Below, piece after piece: positions 9,639-17,935 of a DNA stretch of 64,000 nt. Each line of letters starts with the position of its first letter. Position 1 is the first letter of the stretch. The stretch spans positions 81,299 through 145,298 of the forward strand of contig CAVOGC010000038.1 in NCBI GenBank assembly GCA_963695105.1. The letters are read 5' to 3'. The notes beneath the pieces were generated by a model, which was not told the DNA's origin, did not search any database, and was given only the letters and a program-made list of their open reading frames with translations. The position numbers and the translations under genes are program-made. Source of the stretch: Competibacter sp963695105 (GTDB taxonomy: Bacteria; Pseudomonadota; Gammaproteobacteria; Competibacterales; Competibacteraceae).

Positions 9639-10655
9639 TTAGTGCGCCGAAAACTCGAAGGAATCGTAGAACAGTTGTTCGGCCGGTAACCCTTGGGCGG
9701 CGAACACCGGTTTGGCGGCCTCGATCATTGGCGGCGGGCCGCTCATGTAGACGTCGTGGCCGCTCAGATCAGGATAATCCGCCGCGACCGCCTCGTGCAC
9801 CCAGCCGATACGTCCTTGCCAATCATCCTCTGGACACGGCTCCGACAGCACCGGCGTATAGCGGAAGTTCGGGTGTTCCGCCGCCCAACGGCGCGGCAGC
9901 GCATCCAGATAAAGATCCACCTTCGCCCGCGCACCCCAGTACAGATGCAGCGACCGGTCCAGTCCGATGTGAAAGGCGTGCTCCAGCATGCCCTTCAACG
10001 GCGCGAAACCGGTGCCACCACCTATCAAAATCATTGGTCGCGGCGAATCCTCGCGCAGGAAAAAAGTCCCCAGCGGCCCCTGAAATCGCAGCAGCGCCTT
10101 GTCCTTCATCCGCTCGAACACGTAATCGGTGAAAAACCCACCCGGCACGCGGCGCACATGCAGTTCCAGAACATCGTCGGCGTGGGGCGGGTTGGCCAGG
10201 GAAAACCCGCGCCGCCGGCCGTCGGCCAGCAGGATGTCCACATATTGACCGGCCAGGAATTGCAGCCGCTCGATGCTGGGCGGCCGCAGATAAAGCCGCA
10301 TGACGTCCGGCGCCAGCAGTTCCCGCCGCTCCACCCGGCACGGCAGGGTCCTGACCGCGATATCGGCTCCACCCTTGACCTCGCGCGCCTCGATCACCAG
10401 ATCCGAGAGCGACCGGGCCTGACACAACAACGCCTTGCCGGCCGCCTGCTCGACCTCGCTCAAGCCCGGCGGGCGCCCGTCAGGATAGACGATTTCGCCG
10501 GATAGAATCGTGCCCATGCAGGACCCGCAAGTACCGTTACGGCAACCATAGGGCAGCACACTGCCCTTTTCGCGCAAGGCGGCATCCAGCACCGACTCGT
10601 TTTCCGCGACCTGGAATTCATGACCGCTCGGCCGAATTGTGACGTGATGAGGCAT
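9639..10655 (-). CDS. 2Fe-2S ferredoxin / FAD / NAD(P) reductase, CDP-6-deoxy-delta-3,4-glucoseen reductase-like
   Basis: Electron-transfer protein of 338 residues. The N-terminal plant-type ferredoxin domain has the cysteine pattern CRNGTCGSC and a later LLCQAR. The FAD-binding domain has RGFSLANPP, and the NAD-binding domain has ILIGGGTGFAPLKGM, YWGARAKVDLY and VYMSGPPPMIEA. It resembles CDP-6-deoxyglucoseen reductase and phenol/methane-monooxygenase reductases. Such genes often sit beside ubiD in gammaproteobacteria, as here, and may supply reduced flavin or electrons to ubiquinone synthesis; that role is inference. ATG 10655 is preferred over 10706 because it gives the normal ferredoxin start. 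Confidence 0.88.
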   Translation of the reverse strand: MPHHVTIRPSGHEFQVAENESVLDAALREKGSVLPYGCRNGTCGSCMGTILSGEIVYPDGRPPGLSEVEQAAGKALLCQARSLSDLVIEAREVKGGADIAVRTLPCRVERRELLAPDVMRLYLRPPSIERLQFLAGQYVDILLADGRRRGFSLANPPHADDVLELHVRRVPGGFFTDYVFERMKDKALLRFQGPLGTFFLREDSPRPMILIGGGTGFAPLKGMLEHAFHIGLDRSLHLYWGARAKVDLYLDALPRRWAAEHPNFRYTPVLSEPCPEDDWQGRIGWVHEAVAADYPDLSGHDVYMSGPPPMIEAAKPVFAAQGLPAEQLFYDSFEFSAH

Positions 10656-10724
10656 GATCGATTCGTCTCTTTTTATGGGGCACGGGCTGTTTAGAAGCCG
10701 ATTCACCCAGTCGGTTCGCCAGCC

Positions 10725-12197
10725 CTACAGGCCCAGTTCGCCCCACAGCGCATCCACCCGCTGTTTCACCTCCAGACTCATCGCAATCGGCCGGCCCCAT
10801 TCGCGCGTGGTCTCGCCCGGCCATTTATTCGTGGCGTCGAAGCCGATCTTCGAGCCCAGCCCCGACACCGGCGAGGCGAAATCCAGATAATCGATCGGCG
10901 TGTTTTCGAGCATGACCGTATCCCGCGCCGGGTCCATGCGGGTGGTCATCGCCCAGATCACATCCTTCCAGTCGCGGGCGTTCACGTCCTCGTCCACCAC
11001 GATCACGAACTTGGTGTACATGAACTGGCGCAGAAACGACCACACCCCCAGCATCACCCGTTTGGCGTGCCCCGGATACTGCTTGCGCATCGCCACCACC
11101 GCCAGCCGGTAGGAACAGCCCTCCGGCGGCAGGTAAAAATCGATAATCTCGGGAAACTGCTTTTGCAGGATCGGCACGAACACCTCGTTCAGCGCCACGC
11201 CGAGAATCGCCGGCTCGTCCGGCGGGCGGCCGGTGTAGGTGCTGTGATAAATCGGATTCTCGCGGTGGGTGATGCGCTCGATGGTGAACACCGGAAACCG
11301 GTCCGTCTCGTTGTAGTAGCCGGTGTGGTCGCCGAACGGCCCCTCCAGCGCGGTTTCGTCGGGGGCGATGTGCCCCTCCAGCACGAACTCGGCGCTGGCC
11401 GGCACCTGCAACTCGCTGCCCAGACATTGCGCCAGTTCGGTGCGCGACCCGCGCAGCAGCCCGGCGAAGGCGTATTCCGACAGGGTGTCCGGCACCGGCG
11501 TCACCGCGGCCAGAATGGTCGCCGGATCGGCCCCCAGCGCCACCGCGATGGGAAACGGCTCGCTGGGCCGGGCCTGCCGCCAGTCGCGAAAATCCAGCGC
11601 CCCGCCACGATGGGCCAGCCAGCGCATGATCACTTTATTCCGCCCGATCACCTGCTGGCGGTAAATGCCCAGATTCTGGCGCGACTTGTGCGGCCCCCGG
11701 GTCGCCACCAGCCCCCAGGTGATCAGCGGCCCGGCGTCCTCCGGCCAGCAGTGCTGCACCGGCAACCGCGCCAAATCCACGTCGGCCGCCTCGATCACCC
11801 GCTCCTGACAGGGCGGCCGGCTGACCTTTTTCGGCGCCATGTCCAGCACTTTTTTGAAAATCGGCAGCTTCTCCCAAGCGTCGCGCATGCCCTTGGGCGG
11901 GTCCGGCTCCTTGAGAAAAGCCAGCAGTTTGCCGACCTCGCGCAGCGCTTCCACATCGTCCGCGCCCATGCCCAGCGCCACTCGCTTTGGCGTGCCGAAC
12001 AGGTTGCCCAGCACTGGAACCGCATGACCCTTGGGATTCTCGAACAGAATTGCCGGTCCACCGGCGCGCAGTACCCGGTCGCAAATCTCGGTCATTTCCA
12101 GGTGCGGATCGACGGCGACCCGGACCCGCTTCAGCTCGCCGAGCCGTTCCAGTTGAGCGATAAAATCGCGCAGATCCTTGTAATGCATGAAGGACAT
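10725..12197 (-). CDS. ubiD: 3-octaprenyl-4-hydroxybenzoate carboxy-lyase
   Basis: Prenylated-FMN-dependent decarboxylase in ubiquinone synthesis. It is 490 residues, typical for UbiD. It starts MSFMHYKDLRDFIAQLERLG and contains ILFENPKGHAVPVLGNLFGT, the GDHTGYYNETDRFPVFTIE segment, STYTGRPPDEPAILG, KFVIVVDEDVNARDWKDV and a C-terminal KIGFDATNKWPGETTREWGR. The second methionine (12188) is an alternative start; neither has a strong ribosome site. It lies 69 bp upstream of the ferredoxin-reductase gene on the same strand. Confidence 0.95.
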   Translation of the reverse strand: MSFMHYKDLRDFIAQLERLGELKRVRVAVDPHLEMTEICDRVLRAGGPAILFENPKGHAVPVLGNLFGTPKRVALGMGADDVEALREVGKLLAFLKEPDPPKGMRDAWEKLPIFKKVLDMAPKKVSRPPCQERVIEAADVDLARLPVQHCWPEDAGPLITWGLVATRGPHKSRQNLGIYRQQVIGRNKVIMRWLAHRGGALDFRDWRQARPSEPFPIAVALGADPATILAAVTPVPDTLSEYAFAGLLRGSRTELAQCLGSELQVPASAEFVLEGHIAPDETALEGPFGDHTGYYNETDRFPVFTIERITHRENPIYHSTYTGRPPDEPAILGVALNEVFVPILQKQFPEIIDFYLPPEGCSYRLAVVAMRKQYPGHAKRVMLGVWSFLRQFMYTKFVIVVDEDVNARDWKDVIWAMTTRMDPARDTVMLENTPIDYLDFASPVSGLGSKIGFDATNKWPGETTREWGRPIAMSLEVKQRVDALWGELGL

Positions 12198-12475
12198 CTC
12201 GCAGGTTCGGGGTCTTGGGCGGGCCGGGATGGCGAGTGCAAATCCGCTTGCGCCGCAGGGGACGCAAGCGGCATTTTAGCAGCATGAACCGGTCCGGCAT
12301 TCCCGGTATCGCCGCCACGGTGGCAGGCCCGATTTCAGCAACTACACTTGTGAAACCTCATTACATTCGCTTGCGAAATCTGTCGATCCCACGCTACACT
12401 TGCGGAGATGGCGATGGTGTTATCGACCGACACCATCACCACTCCGCTGCCCCGCGCCCGACCACGAGGAGGCGC

Positions 12476-13009
12476 ATGAAATTCCTGCTTCGCATCGCGG
12501 CATCCATCGACGCCCTGAACACGGCGATCGGCCACTGGATGACCTGGCTCATCCTGTTCTGCACCCTGACCAGCGCCACCGCCGCCACCCTGCGCTACGC
12601 CTTCGACTGGGGCTCGAACGCTCTGCTGGAGGCGCAATGGTTCATGTTCGGCCTGGTATTCCTGTTCTGCTCGGCCTGGACCCTGCGGGAGGGTGGCCAC
12701 GTTCGCATCGACATCCTGTCCTCCCGGCTGTCGCCGGTGGTCCGAGTGTGGATCGATATTTTCGGAACGCTACTGTTTCTGCTGCCGGTTTGCCTACTCA
12801 TCGTGGTCGATTCCTGGAACTTCTTCCTGCTCTCTTTCCACACCCGCGAAGCCTCGCCCGATCCCGGCGGGCTGGCGTGGTGGCCGCTCAAGTTCGCCAT
12901 CCCCGCGGCTTTCGCCCTGCTCAGCCTGCAAGGTCTGTCCGAGATCATCAAAAACGTGGCGGTGCTGACCGGCGACCGACCGATGCCCGAGTTCCGGGGA
13001 GGGCACTGA
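12476..13009 (+). CDS. dctQ: TRAP transporter small permease, DctQ family
   Basis: Small membrane subunit of a sodium-driven tripartite (TRAP) uptake system; 177 residues with four hydrophobic segments (WMTWLILFCTLTSATAATL, QWFMFGLVFLFCSAWTL, IFGTLLFLLPVCLLIVV and AIPAAFALLSLQGLSEII). The conserved REGGHVRIDIL and WWPLKFAIP motifs are typical of the DctQ family. ATG 12476 has a GAGGAGG ribosome site 4 bases upstream, which decides against the longer upstream reading. The 278-bp gap back to ubiD contains no gene I can support. dctM starts 1 base after its stop. Confidence 0.93.
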   Translation: MKFLLRIAASIDALNTAIGHWMTWLILFCTLTSATAATLRYAFDWGSNALLEAQWFMFGLVFLFCSAWTLREGGHVRIDILSSRLSPVVRVWIDIFGTLLFLLPVCLLIVVDSWNFFLLSFHTREASPDPGGLAWWPLKFAIPAAFALLSLQGLSEIIKNVAVLTGDRPMPEFRGGH

Positions 13010-13010
13010 C

Positions 13011-14462
13011 ATGGCCGAATTTCTGATCGCCTACATGGCGCCGATCATGTTCACGGCGCTGATGGTGTTCCTGCTGATCGGCTATCCGGTGGCCTTCTCG
13101 CTGGCGGCGGTCGGCATGGTCTTCGGCCTGATCGGCATCGAACTCGGCCTGCTCACCCCCAACCTGTTGCAAGCCCTGCCGGACCGCGTGTTCGGGATCA
13201 TGAAGAACGAGATTCTGCTGGCCATCCCGTTTTTCACCTTCATGGGCCTGGTGCTGGAACGCAGCGGCATGGCCGAGGATTTGCTGGATACCATCGGCCA
13301 ATTGTTCGGCAACATCCGCGGTGGGCTGGCGTTCGCGGTGATCTTCGTCGGCGCCCTGCTGGCGGCCACCACCGGCGTGGTCGCGGCATCGGTGATCGCC
13401 ATGGGCCTGATCTCGCTGCCGATCATGCTGCGCTACGGCTACGATAAATCGCTGGCTTGCGGGGTGATCGCCGCCTCCGGAACGCTGGCGCAGATCATCC
13501 CGCCTTCGCTGGTGTTGATCGTGATGGCCGACGTGCTGGGCCGCTCGGTGGGTGACATGTACAAGGGCGCGGTGCTGCCCGGCCTGATCCTTGGCGGGCT
13601 CTACGTCGGCTGGGTGCTGCTCAACACCCTGTTCCGTCCGCACCTCGTTCCGGCCTTGCCGCCCGAAGCCCGCACCTTGCGCGGTTGGGGGCTGGCCCGA
13701 CGGGTGGCGGTGACGATGATTCCACCGCTGGTGCTGATCTTCCTGGTGCTGGGGACCATTTTCATCGGTTGGGCCACTCCGACCGAGGGTGGCGCGATGG
13801 GCGCGGTCGGGGCGCTGCTGCTGGCGTTTTCCAAGGGCAAGCTGAACCGGCTGATGTTGACCGAATCCCTGCGCTCCACCGCCAAGATCGCCAGCTTCGT
13901 GATCTTCATCCTGATCGGTTCCAGCGTGTTCAGTCTGGTGTTTCGCGGGGTCAACGGCGATCTGTGGGTGGAGCATTTGCTGCTCGACCTGCCCGGCGGG
14001 GCGATGGGATTCCTGATTTTCGTCAATATCCTGGTCTTTCTGCTGGCTTTTTTTCTCGATTTCTTCGAGATCAGCTTCATCATCCTGCCGCTGCTGGCGC
14101 CGGTGGCGGCAAAGCTCGGCATCGACCTGGTCTGGTTCGGCATCCTGATGGGGGTGAACATGCAGACCTCGTTCATGCATCCACCGTTCGGGTTCGCGCT
14201 GTTCTATCTGCGCAGCGTGGCCCCATCGACGGTCCGCACCAGCGACATCTACTGGGGCGCGGTGCCGTTCGTGGTGATTCAGGTCATCATGGTGGCGCTG
14301 ATCATCACCTTCCCCTCGCTGGTCACGATAGGTTTGGATCGCCCCACGCACACCGGCCAGCCAACCCCCGTGCAACTGCTCATGCCGGGGGATAACCGGG
14401 ACGGCGTCAACCGGAACGATGCCGCCGACCTGTTCCGGCAGCTTCAACCCTCGGGACAGTGA
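13011..14462 (+). CDS. dctM: TRAP transporter large permease, DctM family
   Basis: Main membrane subunit of the TRAP transporter, 483 residues with about 12 hydrophobic segments. Family motifs include LLIGYPVAFSLAAVGM, ILLAIPFFTFMGLVLERSGMAEDLL, GATTGVVAA-type sequence (ALLAATTGVVAASVIAMGLI), SGTLAQIIPPSLVLIVMAD and DFFEISFIILPLLAP. The last 40 residues are an unusual hydrophilic tail. dctM is translationally adjacent to dctQ, and its binding protein gene is convergent just downstream. A palindromic hairpin (14474-14496) separates the two. Confidence 0.95.
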   Translation: MAEFLIAYMAPIMFTALMVFLLIGYPVAFSLAAVGMVFGLIGIELGLLTPNLLQALPDRVFGIMKNEILLAIPFFTFMGLVLERSGMAEDLLDTIGQLFGNIRGGLAFAVIFVGALLAATTGVVAASVIAMGLISLPIMLRYGYDKSLACGVIAASGTLAQIIPPSLVLIVMADVLGRSVGDMYKGAVLPGLILGGLYVGWVLLNTLFRPHLVPALPPEARTLRGWGLARRVAVTMIPPLVLIFLVLGTIFIGWATPTEGGAMGAVGALLLAFSKGKLNRLMLTESLRSTAKIASFVIFILIGSSVFSLVFRGVNGDLWVEHLLLDLPGGAMGFLIFVNILVFLLAFFLDFFEISFIILPLLAPVAAKLGIDLVWFGILMGVNMQTSFMHPPFGFALFYLRSVAPSTVRTSDIYWGAVPFVVIQVIMVALIITFPSLVTIGLDRPTHTGQPTPVQLLMPGDNRDGVNRNDAADLFRQLQPSGQ

Positions 14463-14473
14463 GTGGACCTTAA

Positions 14474-14496
14474 CCCCTCTCCCTTGGGGAGAGGGG
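14474..14496. repeat. Palindromic repeat copy between convergent dctM and dctP
   Basis: CCCCTCTCCC (14474-14483) pairs with GGGAGAGGGG (14487-14496) around a 3-base loop. It matches hairpins at 22447, 32234 and 61677, so it is one copy of a dispersed family. Its position between two convergent genes suggests a terminator role on either strand. Confidence 0.7.
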
Positions 14497-14514
14497 TACA
14501 TGACGGCGCGGCGG

Positions 14515-15621
14515 CTATTTGCCGGAGCGCAACATGGCCTGCATGAAGTTGGCCAAAGTGCCTTCCGGCAATCCGGCCCAGATGTCGGACACCTGCTGGA
14601 AGGCGCGCATCGAGTCGAACAGCTTCTTGAAGTCCGGATTCTTCGCCGACTCCTCGGCGTAGATCTTCTGCGCCGTCTCGTAAGCCGCCTTCATCACGTC
14701 ATCTGGATAGCGGCGCAATTGCGTGCCGCTTTGCACCAGCCGCTGGATCGCCAGCGGGTTCTTGATGTCGTAGGCCGCCAACATGCCGACATTGGCCTCG
14801 GCCGCCGCCGCCTCGAACGCCGCCTGATAGGGCTTGGGCAGCTTGTCCCACTGTTCCTTGTTGACGTAGAACGACAGCACCGGACCCGGCTCCCACCAAC
14901 CGGGGTAATAGTAGAATTTGGCAACCTTGTAGAAGCCGAGCTTTTCGTCGTCGTAGGGACCGACCCATTCGGCGGCGTCGATGGCGCCCCGCTCCAGCGC
15001 CGGATAAATTTCGCCGCCCGGCAGCGACTGCGGTACTGCCCCCAGCGCCGAAAACACTTCCGCGCCGAAACCGGGTATCCGGATTTTCAGACCCTTCATA
15101 TCGGCCAGTGAATTGATTTCCTTGCGGAACCAGCCACCCATCTGCGTTCCGGTATCGCCGCCGGGGAAATTGACCACGTTGTACTTGGCGAACAACTCGC
15201 GCAGCAGGGGACCACCTTCACCGTGATAGATCCAGGCGAACATCTGTCGGGCGGTGAGGCCAAACGGCACCGAACAGTCGAGCGAAAACGCCTTGTTCTT
15301 GCCGTGGAAGTAGTACGAGGCGGTGTGACAGATCTCGACCGTGTTCTGCTGCACGGCGTCCAGCACCCCAAAGGGCGGCACGATCTCGCCGCCGGCGAAT
15401 ACCCGGATCTCGAATTTGCCTTCGGTGATTTCCGCCAGCCGTTTGGCCAACACCTCGCCCGCTCCATAGATCGTGTCCAGGCTCTTGGGGAAGCTCGACG
15501 CCATCCGCCATTTGATGGCGGGCAACGCCGCGGCGGTCTGCGCCATCGCGGGAACGGCGGCCGTACCAGCGGCGGCAGCCAAACCCAGGCTGGTTTTCTT
15601 AATAAAATCGCGACGCTCCAT
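14515..15621 (-). CDS. TRAP transporter solute-binding protein, TakP-like (2-oxoacid binding)
   Basis: Periplasmic receptor of 368 residues for the DctQM permease. It begins MERRDFIKKTSLGLAAAAG, a twin-arginine-type signal ending at PAMAQ. Its body closely follows the TakP 2-oxoacid receptor of Rhodobacter: SSFPKSLDTIYGAGEVL, GGEIVPPFGVLDAV, HTASYYFHGKNKAF, FPGGDTGTQMGGWFRKEIN, ALERGAIDAAEWVGPYDDEK and FYYYPGWWEPGP. The ATEWVGPYDDEK-type segment and the Gln/Arg pocket region are retained, so pyruvate-like 2-oxoacids are the best guess; this is from memory of the family. ATG 15621 has GGAGG 6 bases upstream. Its gene is convergent with dctQM rather than in one operon. Confidence 0.9.
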   Translation of the reverse strand: MERRDFIKKTSLGLAAAAGTAAVPAMAQTAAALPAIKWRMASSFPKSLDTIYGAGEVLAKRLAEITEGKFEIRVFAGGEIVPPFGVLDAVQQNTVEICHTASYYFHGKNKAFSLDCSVPFGLTARQMFAWIYHGEGGPLLRELFAKYNVVNFPGGDTGTQMGGWFRKEINSLADMKGLKIRIPGFGAEVFSALGAVPQSLPGGEIYPALERGAIDAAEWVGPYDDEKLGFYKVAKFYYYPGWWEPGPVLSFYVNKEQWDKLPKPYQAAFEAAAAEANVGMLAAYDIKNPLAIQRLVQSGTQLRRYPDDVMKAAYETAQKIYAEESAKNPDFKKLFDSMRAFQQVSDIWAGLPEGTLANFMQAMLRSGK

Positions 15622-15795
15622 CACTATCCTCCACATGATTATTGGTATGAAATGTTGTTTCAGGGGGCCTGGATACTGGACAAAAATCGCCAGTCCCGGA
15701 CATGGATAACTCTATCAGACCCAAACCGGATTGCATCCCGCGCGCCGAAGCTCGCCCACGGTTCGCATCGCGGCTTGCCTTCAGCACACGGGCTT

Positions 15796-15824
15796 TTGAC
15801 AACCTCCAGGAATATCTTTATAAT
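15796..15824 (+). promoter_or_regulatory. Perfect consensus sigma-70 promoter upstream of rtcB leader
   Basis: TTGACA at 15796-15801, a 17-base spacer, and TATAAT at 15819-15824 match the sigma-70 consensus exactly. The surroundings are AT-rich against a GC-rich genome. The expected transcript start is near 15831, about 247 bases ahead of the rtcB start codon, so the transcript carries a long leader. Confidence 0.85.
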
Positions 15825-15905
15825 TTAATTGTAGTTTCTGGCAGTAGTCTGCAAATTTTTTCACGGGACGCCCCATACCGTCCCAACGCGCGGAAGGTGA
15901 ACTGC

Positions 15906-15935
15906 ATGCTCATACAAGAACACACCCTCATGTGA
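15906..15935 (+). CDS. Putative leader peptide (9 residues) upstream of rtcB
   Basis: ATG-CTC-ATA-CAA-GAA-CAC-ACC-CTC-ATG-TGA encodes MLIQEHTLM. A GGAAGG ribosome site lies 8 bases upstream of the ATG, and the stop codon abuts a 9-bp hairpin. ATA is expected to be rare in this GC-rich genome. The position, ribosome site and alternative pairings fit a leader peptide, but nothing in the sequence proves translation. Confidence 0.4.
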   Translation: MLIQEHTLM

Positions 15936-16002
15936 CGCCTTCCGGGCGGTCTCCGGAAGGCACTGCCTGTCTTCCGAGTCTGCTTCCCCCCGCGACTTTG
16001 GA

Positions 16003-16035
16003 AAACCCTGGATGACCACCCGTCATCCAGGGTTT
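16003..16035 (+). terminator. Terminator-like hairpin in the rtcB leader
   Basis: AAACCCTGGATGAC (16003-16016) pairs perfectly with GTCATCCAGGGTTT (16022-16035) around a 5-base loop; the right arm ends in TTT and is followed by CTTGCTTG. The U run is short. It lies 42 bases ahead of the rtcB ATG, so it would stop or attenuate transcripts from the consensus promoter before rtcB. Confidence 0.65.
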
Positions 16036-16077
16036 CTTGCTTGGGGATCAGGCCACGCATCACGGTGAGAACCCATC

Positions 16078-17277
16078 ATGCCGATCCAGAAAATTCTGAC
16101 CGAGGGCAAGGTCCCGGTCAAAATCTATACCGACGACGTAGACCCCAAGGCACTGGTCCAACTGAATAACATCGCCCGGTTGCCGTTCGTCCACAGCCAT
16201 GTCGCGGCGATGCCCGATGTCCACGTCGGCATCGGCGCGACCGTGGGCGCGGTCATCCCCACCAAGGGTGCGATTATCCCGGCGGCGGTCGGTGTCGATA
16301 TTGGCTGCGGGATGAACGCCGTCCGCCTCAGCCTCAAGGCCGGGCAGTTGCCGGACAACCTGCGGCCCCTGCGCCACGTCGTGGAAGCGGCGGTGCCGGT
16401 CGGCTTCGACATGCACCCCGAAGGGCGCGGCGCTCCGGCCTCGACCGTTCGGACCCTGTCCGGCGGGCTGGACCGCATCGCCAAGCAGCATCCAGGCATT
16501 CTGAAAATGCAGAAGAACGTCGAGCGGACCTGGATGCGACAACTCGGCACCCTGGGCGGCGGCAACCACTTCATCGAGCTGTGCCTGGACGAAAACCAGG
16601 ACGTGTGGGTGATGCTGCACTCCGGCAGCCGCGGCATCGGCAACATCATCGGCCGCTACTTCATCGAACTGGCCCGCAAGGACATGGGCAAGCACCTGGC
16701 CAACCTGCCGGACCGCGACCTGGCCTATTTGCGGGAGGGCGCCGAACATTTCAACGATTACGTGGACGCCGTGCATTGGGCGCAAGACTATGCCATGACC
16801 AACCGCCGCGAGATGATGCGGCTGATCCTGGAAGCGCTGGCCCGGCAACTGCCGCCGTTCGCCGCGACCAGGGAAGCCATCAACTGCCACCACAATTACG
16901 TGGCGGTGGAGCACCATTTTGGGGAAGATTTGTTCGTCACCCGCAAGGGCGCCATCCGCGCCGGCGAAGGCGATTTGGGCATCATCCCCGGCAGTATGGG
17001 CGCTAAATCCTACATCGTGCGCGGCAAGGGCGAACCGCAGTCGTTCTGCTCCTGCTCGCACGGCGCCGGTCGGCGGATGAGCCGGGGCCAGGCTAAGAAG
17101 AAGTTCGACCCACGGGACCTGATCGCCCAGACCGCCGGAGTGGAATGCCGCAAGGATGCCGGCGTCCTGGATGAAATTCCAGGGGCCTACAAGGACATCG
17201 ACGCGGTCATGGCCAATCAGTCGGACCTGGTCGAGGTGGTGCATACCCTCAAGCAGGTGATGTGCGTCAAGGGCTGA
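16078..17277 (+). CDS. rtcB: RNA-splicing/repair ligase RtcB
   Basis: GTP- and manganese-dependent ligase that joins RNA 2',3'-cyclic-phosphate (or 3'-phosphate) ends to 5'-OH ends; in bacteria it repairs cleaved tRNA or rRNA. It is 399 residues. Active-site features are AAMPDVHVGIGATVG, the metal-binding GVDIGCGMNAV, LGGGNHFIEL, LHSGSRGIGN, NCHHNYVAVEHHFGED, SMGAKSYIVRGKG, and CSCSHGAGRRMSR whose histidine takes the GMP. It starts MPIQKILTEGKVPVKIYTDD behind GGTGAG. No RtcA or Ro60 gene is adjacent. The upstream structured leader suggests regulated expression. Confidence 0.96.
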   Translation: MPIQKILTEGKVPVKIYTDDVDPKALVQLNNIARLPFVHSHVAAMPDVHVGIGATVGAVIPTKGAIIPAAVGVDIGCGMNAVRLSLKAGQLPDNLRPLRHVVEAAVPVGFDMHPEGRGAPASTVRTLSGGLDRIAKQHPGILKMQKNVERTWMRQLGTLGGGNHFIELCLDENQDVWVMLHSGSRGIGNIIGRYFIELARKDMGKHLANLPDRDLAYLREGAEHFNDYVDAVHWAQDYAMTNRREMMRLILEALARQLPPFAATREAINCHHNYVAVEHHFGEDLFVTRKGAIRAGEGDLGIIPGSMGAKSYIVRGKGEPQSFCSCSHGAGRRMSRGQAKKKFDPRDLIAQTAGVECRKDAGVLDEIPGAYKDIDAVMANQSDLVEVVHTLKQVMCVKG

Positions 17278-17304
17278 TCGCCCGAGAAACAGGAAAACAC
17301 CGTC

Positions 17305-17460
17305 ATGGAAAAAACCCACCAGCGGCGGCGCAACCCGGTCGCCGCCGCACCCATCCTGCGCAAGGGCGGCGCGCACCTGAAGTCGAAAACGGCGGAACGG
17401 ACCAAAAGTCGCTCCCAATTGAAGCGGGATGCCAACGAGTGGCGGCACTGGCGCGACTGA
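17305..17460 (+). CDS. Small basic protein downstream of rtcB
   Basis: Reading frame of 51 residues from ATG 17305 to TGA 17460, starting MEKTHQRRRNPVAAAPILRK and ending ANEWRHWRD. It is rich in Arg and Lys, has no hydrophobic segment and follows rtcB by 27 bases on the same strand, so it is probably cotranscribed. I recall that small basic proteins of this kind recur after rtcB in proteobacteria, but I cannot name the family. RNA binding is a guess from the charge. Confidence 0.6.
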   Translation: MEKTHQRRRNPVAAAPILRKGGAHLKSKTAERTKSRSQLKRDANEWRHWRD

Positions 17461-17503
17461 GCGTTCGGACTTCTCCCGCCCCAACCCTCCCCCGCCAAAC
17501 CCG

Positions 17504-17845
17504 CTACCAGCGCAGCAACACCCAGGCCGGAATCGCCAGACCGCTTTCCAGGTCGTTGAAGCGGGTTTCCAGGCTACCGTTGCCGTCGCTATCCACCAGA
17601 TAGTAGGAAACGCCCTTGGCGGGATTGACCTTGACCATGTACAGCACCCCGCCGGCCCGGTACTCCTCAATCGTGCCCTCGTCGCCACGACGGCGGATGG
17701 TCACTTCCGGCGCCGGGACGCTTTGCTCGACGCCCCCGGTCGGAGAGCCGTCGGGAATGGGTTCCAGGCCGGCGGGTTGTGAAGCGTCCTGAGCCCAAAC
17801 CAGGCCCGGCACCAGCAACAACGGGATCAAAAAGCGCGAGCGCAT
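17504..17845 (-). CDS. DUF2782 family exported protein
   Basis: Protein of 113 residues with a signal peptide (MRSRFLIPLLLVPGLVWAQ) and the DUF2782 core: VTIRRRGDEGTIEEYRAGG, LYMVKVNPAKGVSYYLVDSD and a C-terminal PAWVLLRW. Its function is unknown. In many gammaproteobacteria this gene lies beside polA; here about 6.6 kb containing the Mut7-C gene and the RM/toxin-antitoxin operon separates them. ATG 17845 has AAGGAG at a good distance and places the signal at the N-terminus. Confidence 0.85.
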   Translation of the reverse strand: MRSRFLIPLLLVPGLVWAQDASQPAGLEPIPDGSPTGGVEQSVPAPEVTIRRRGDEGTIEEYRAGGVLYMVKVNPAKGVSYYLVDSDGNGSLETRFNDLESGLAIPAWVLLRW

Positions 17846-17935
17846 GGCTGCTCCTTTCAAGAATGGTTGGGTGAGTGAATGCACCGGCGGGTCCGTTCGA
17901 ACCCGTGAAACCTGCACACTTCGAAGCCGTTCGCA

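Larger units (their letters stand above)
15831..16040 (+). ncRNA. Structured RNA / candidate cis-regulatory leader of rtcB with 9-codon ORF
   Basis: Between the consensus promoter and rtcB several helices can be drawn. GGCAGT (15840-15845) can pair with ACTGCC (15962-15967). GGGACG (15865-15870) pairs with CGTCCC (15879-15884). GCCTTCCGG (15937-15945) pairs with CCGGAAGGC (15953-15961). A 14-bp terminator-like hairpin lies at 16003-16035. Inside is a small reading frame with its own GGAAGG ribosome site (15892-15897): ATG 15906 to TGA 15935, peptide MLIQEHTLM. CGGAAGG over that ribosome site can alternatively pair with CCTTCCG (15938-15944), excluding the downstream hairpin. This looks like attenuation logic, or a free-standing ncRNA ending at the terminator. 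I do not recognise a known RNA family. Confidence 0.55.

Noticed and set aside
12948..14501. 517-residue open frame on the minus strand rich in Gln, His and Asp
   Set aside because: It is antisense to dctM and has no domain-like content.
15831..16040. 6S RNA identity for the transcript ahead of rtcB
   Set aside because: Length and promoter fit, but I cannot draw the long rod with a central bubble that defines 6S RNA; the hairpins and mini-ORF suggest a leader instead.
16060..17688. 542-residue open frame on the minus strand
   Set aside because: It is antisense to rtcB and reflects GC-rich codon bias; rtcB has clear active-site motifs.
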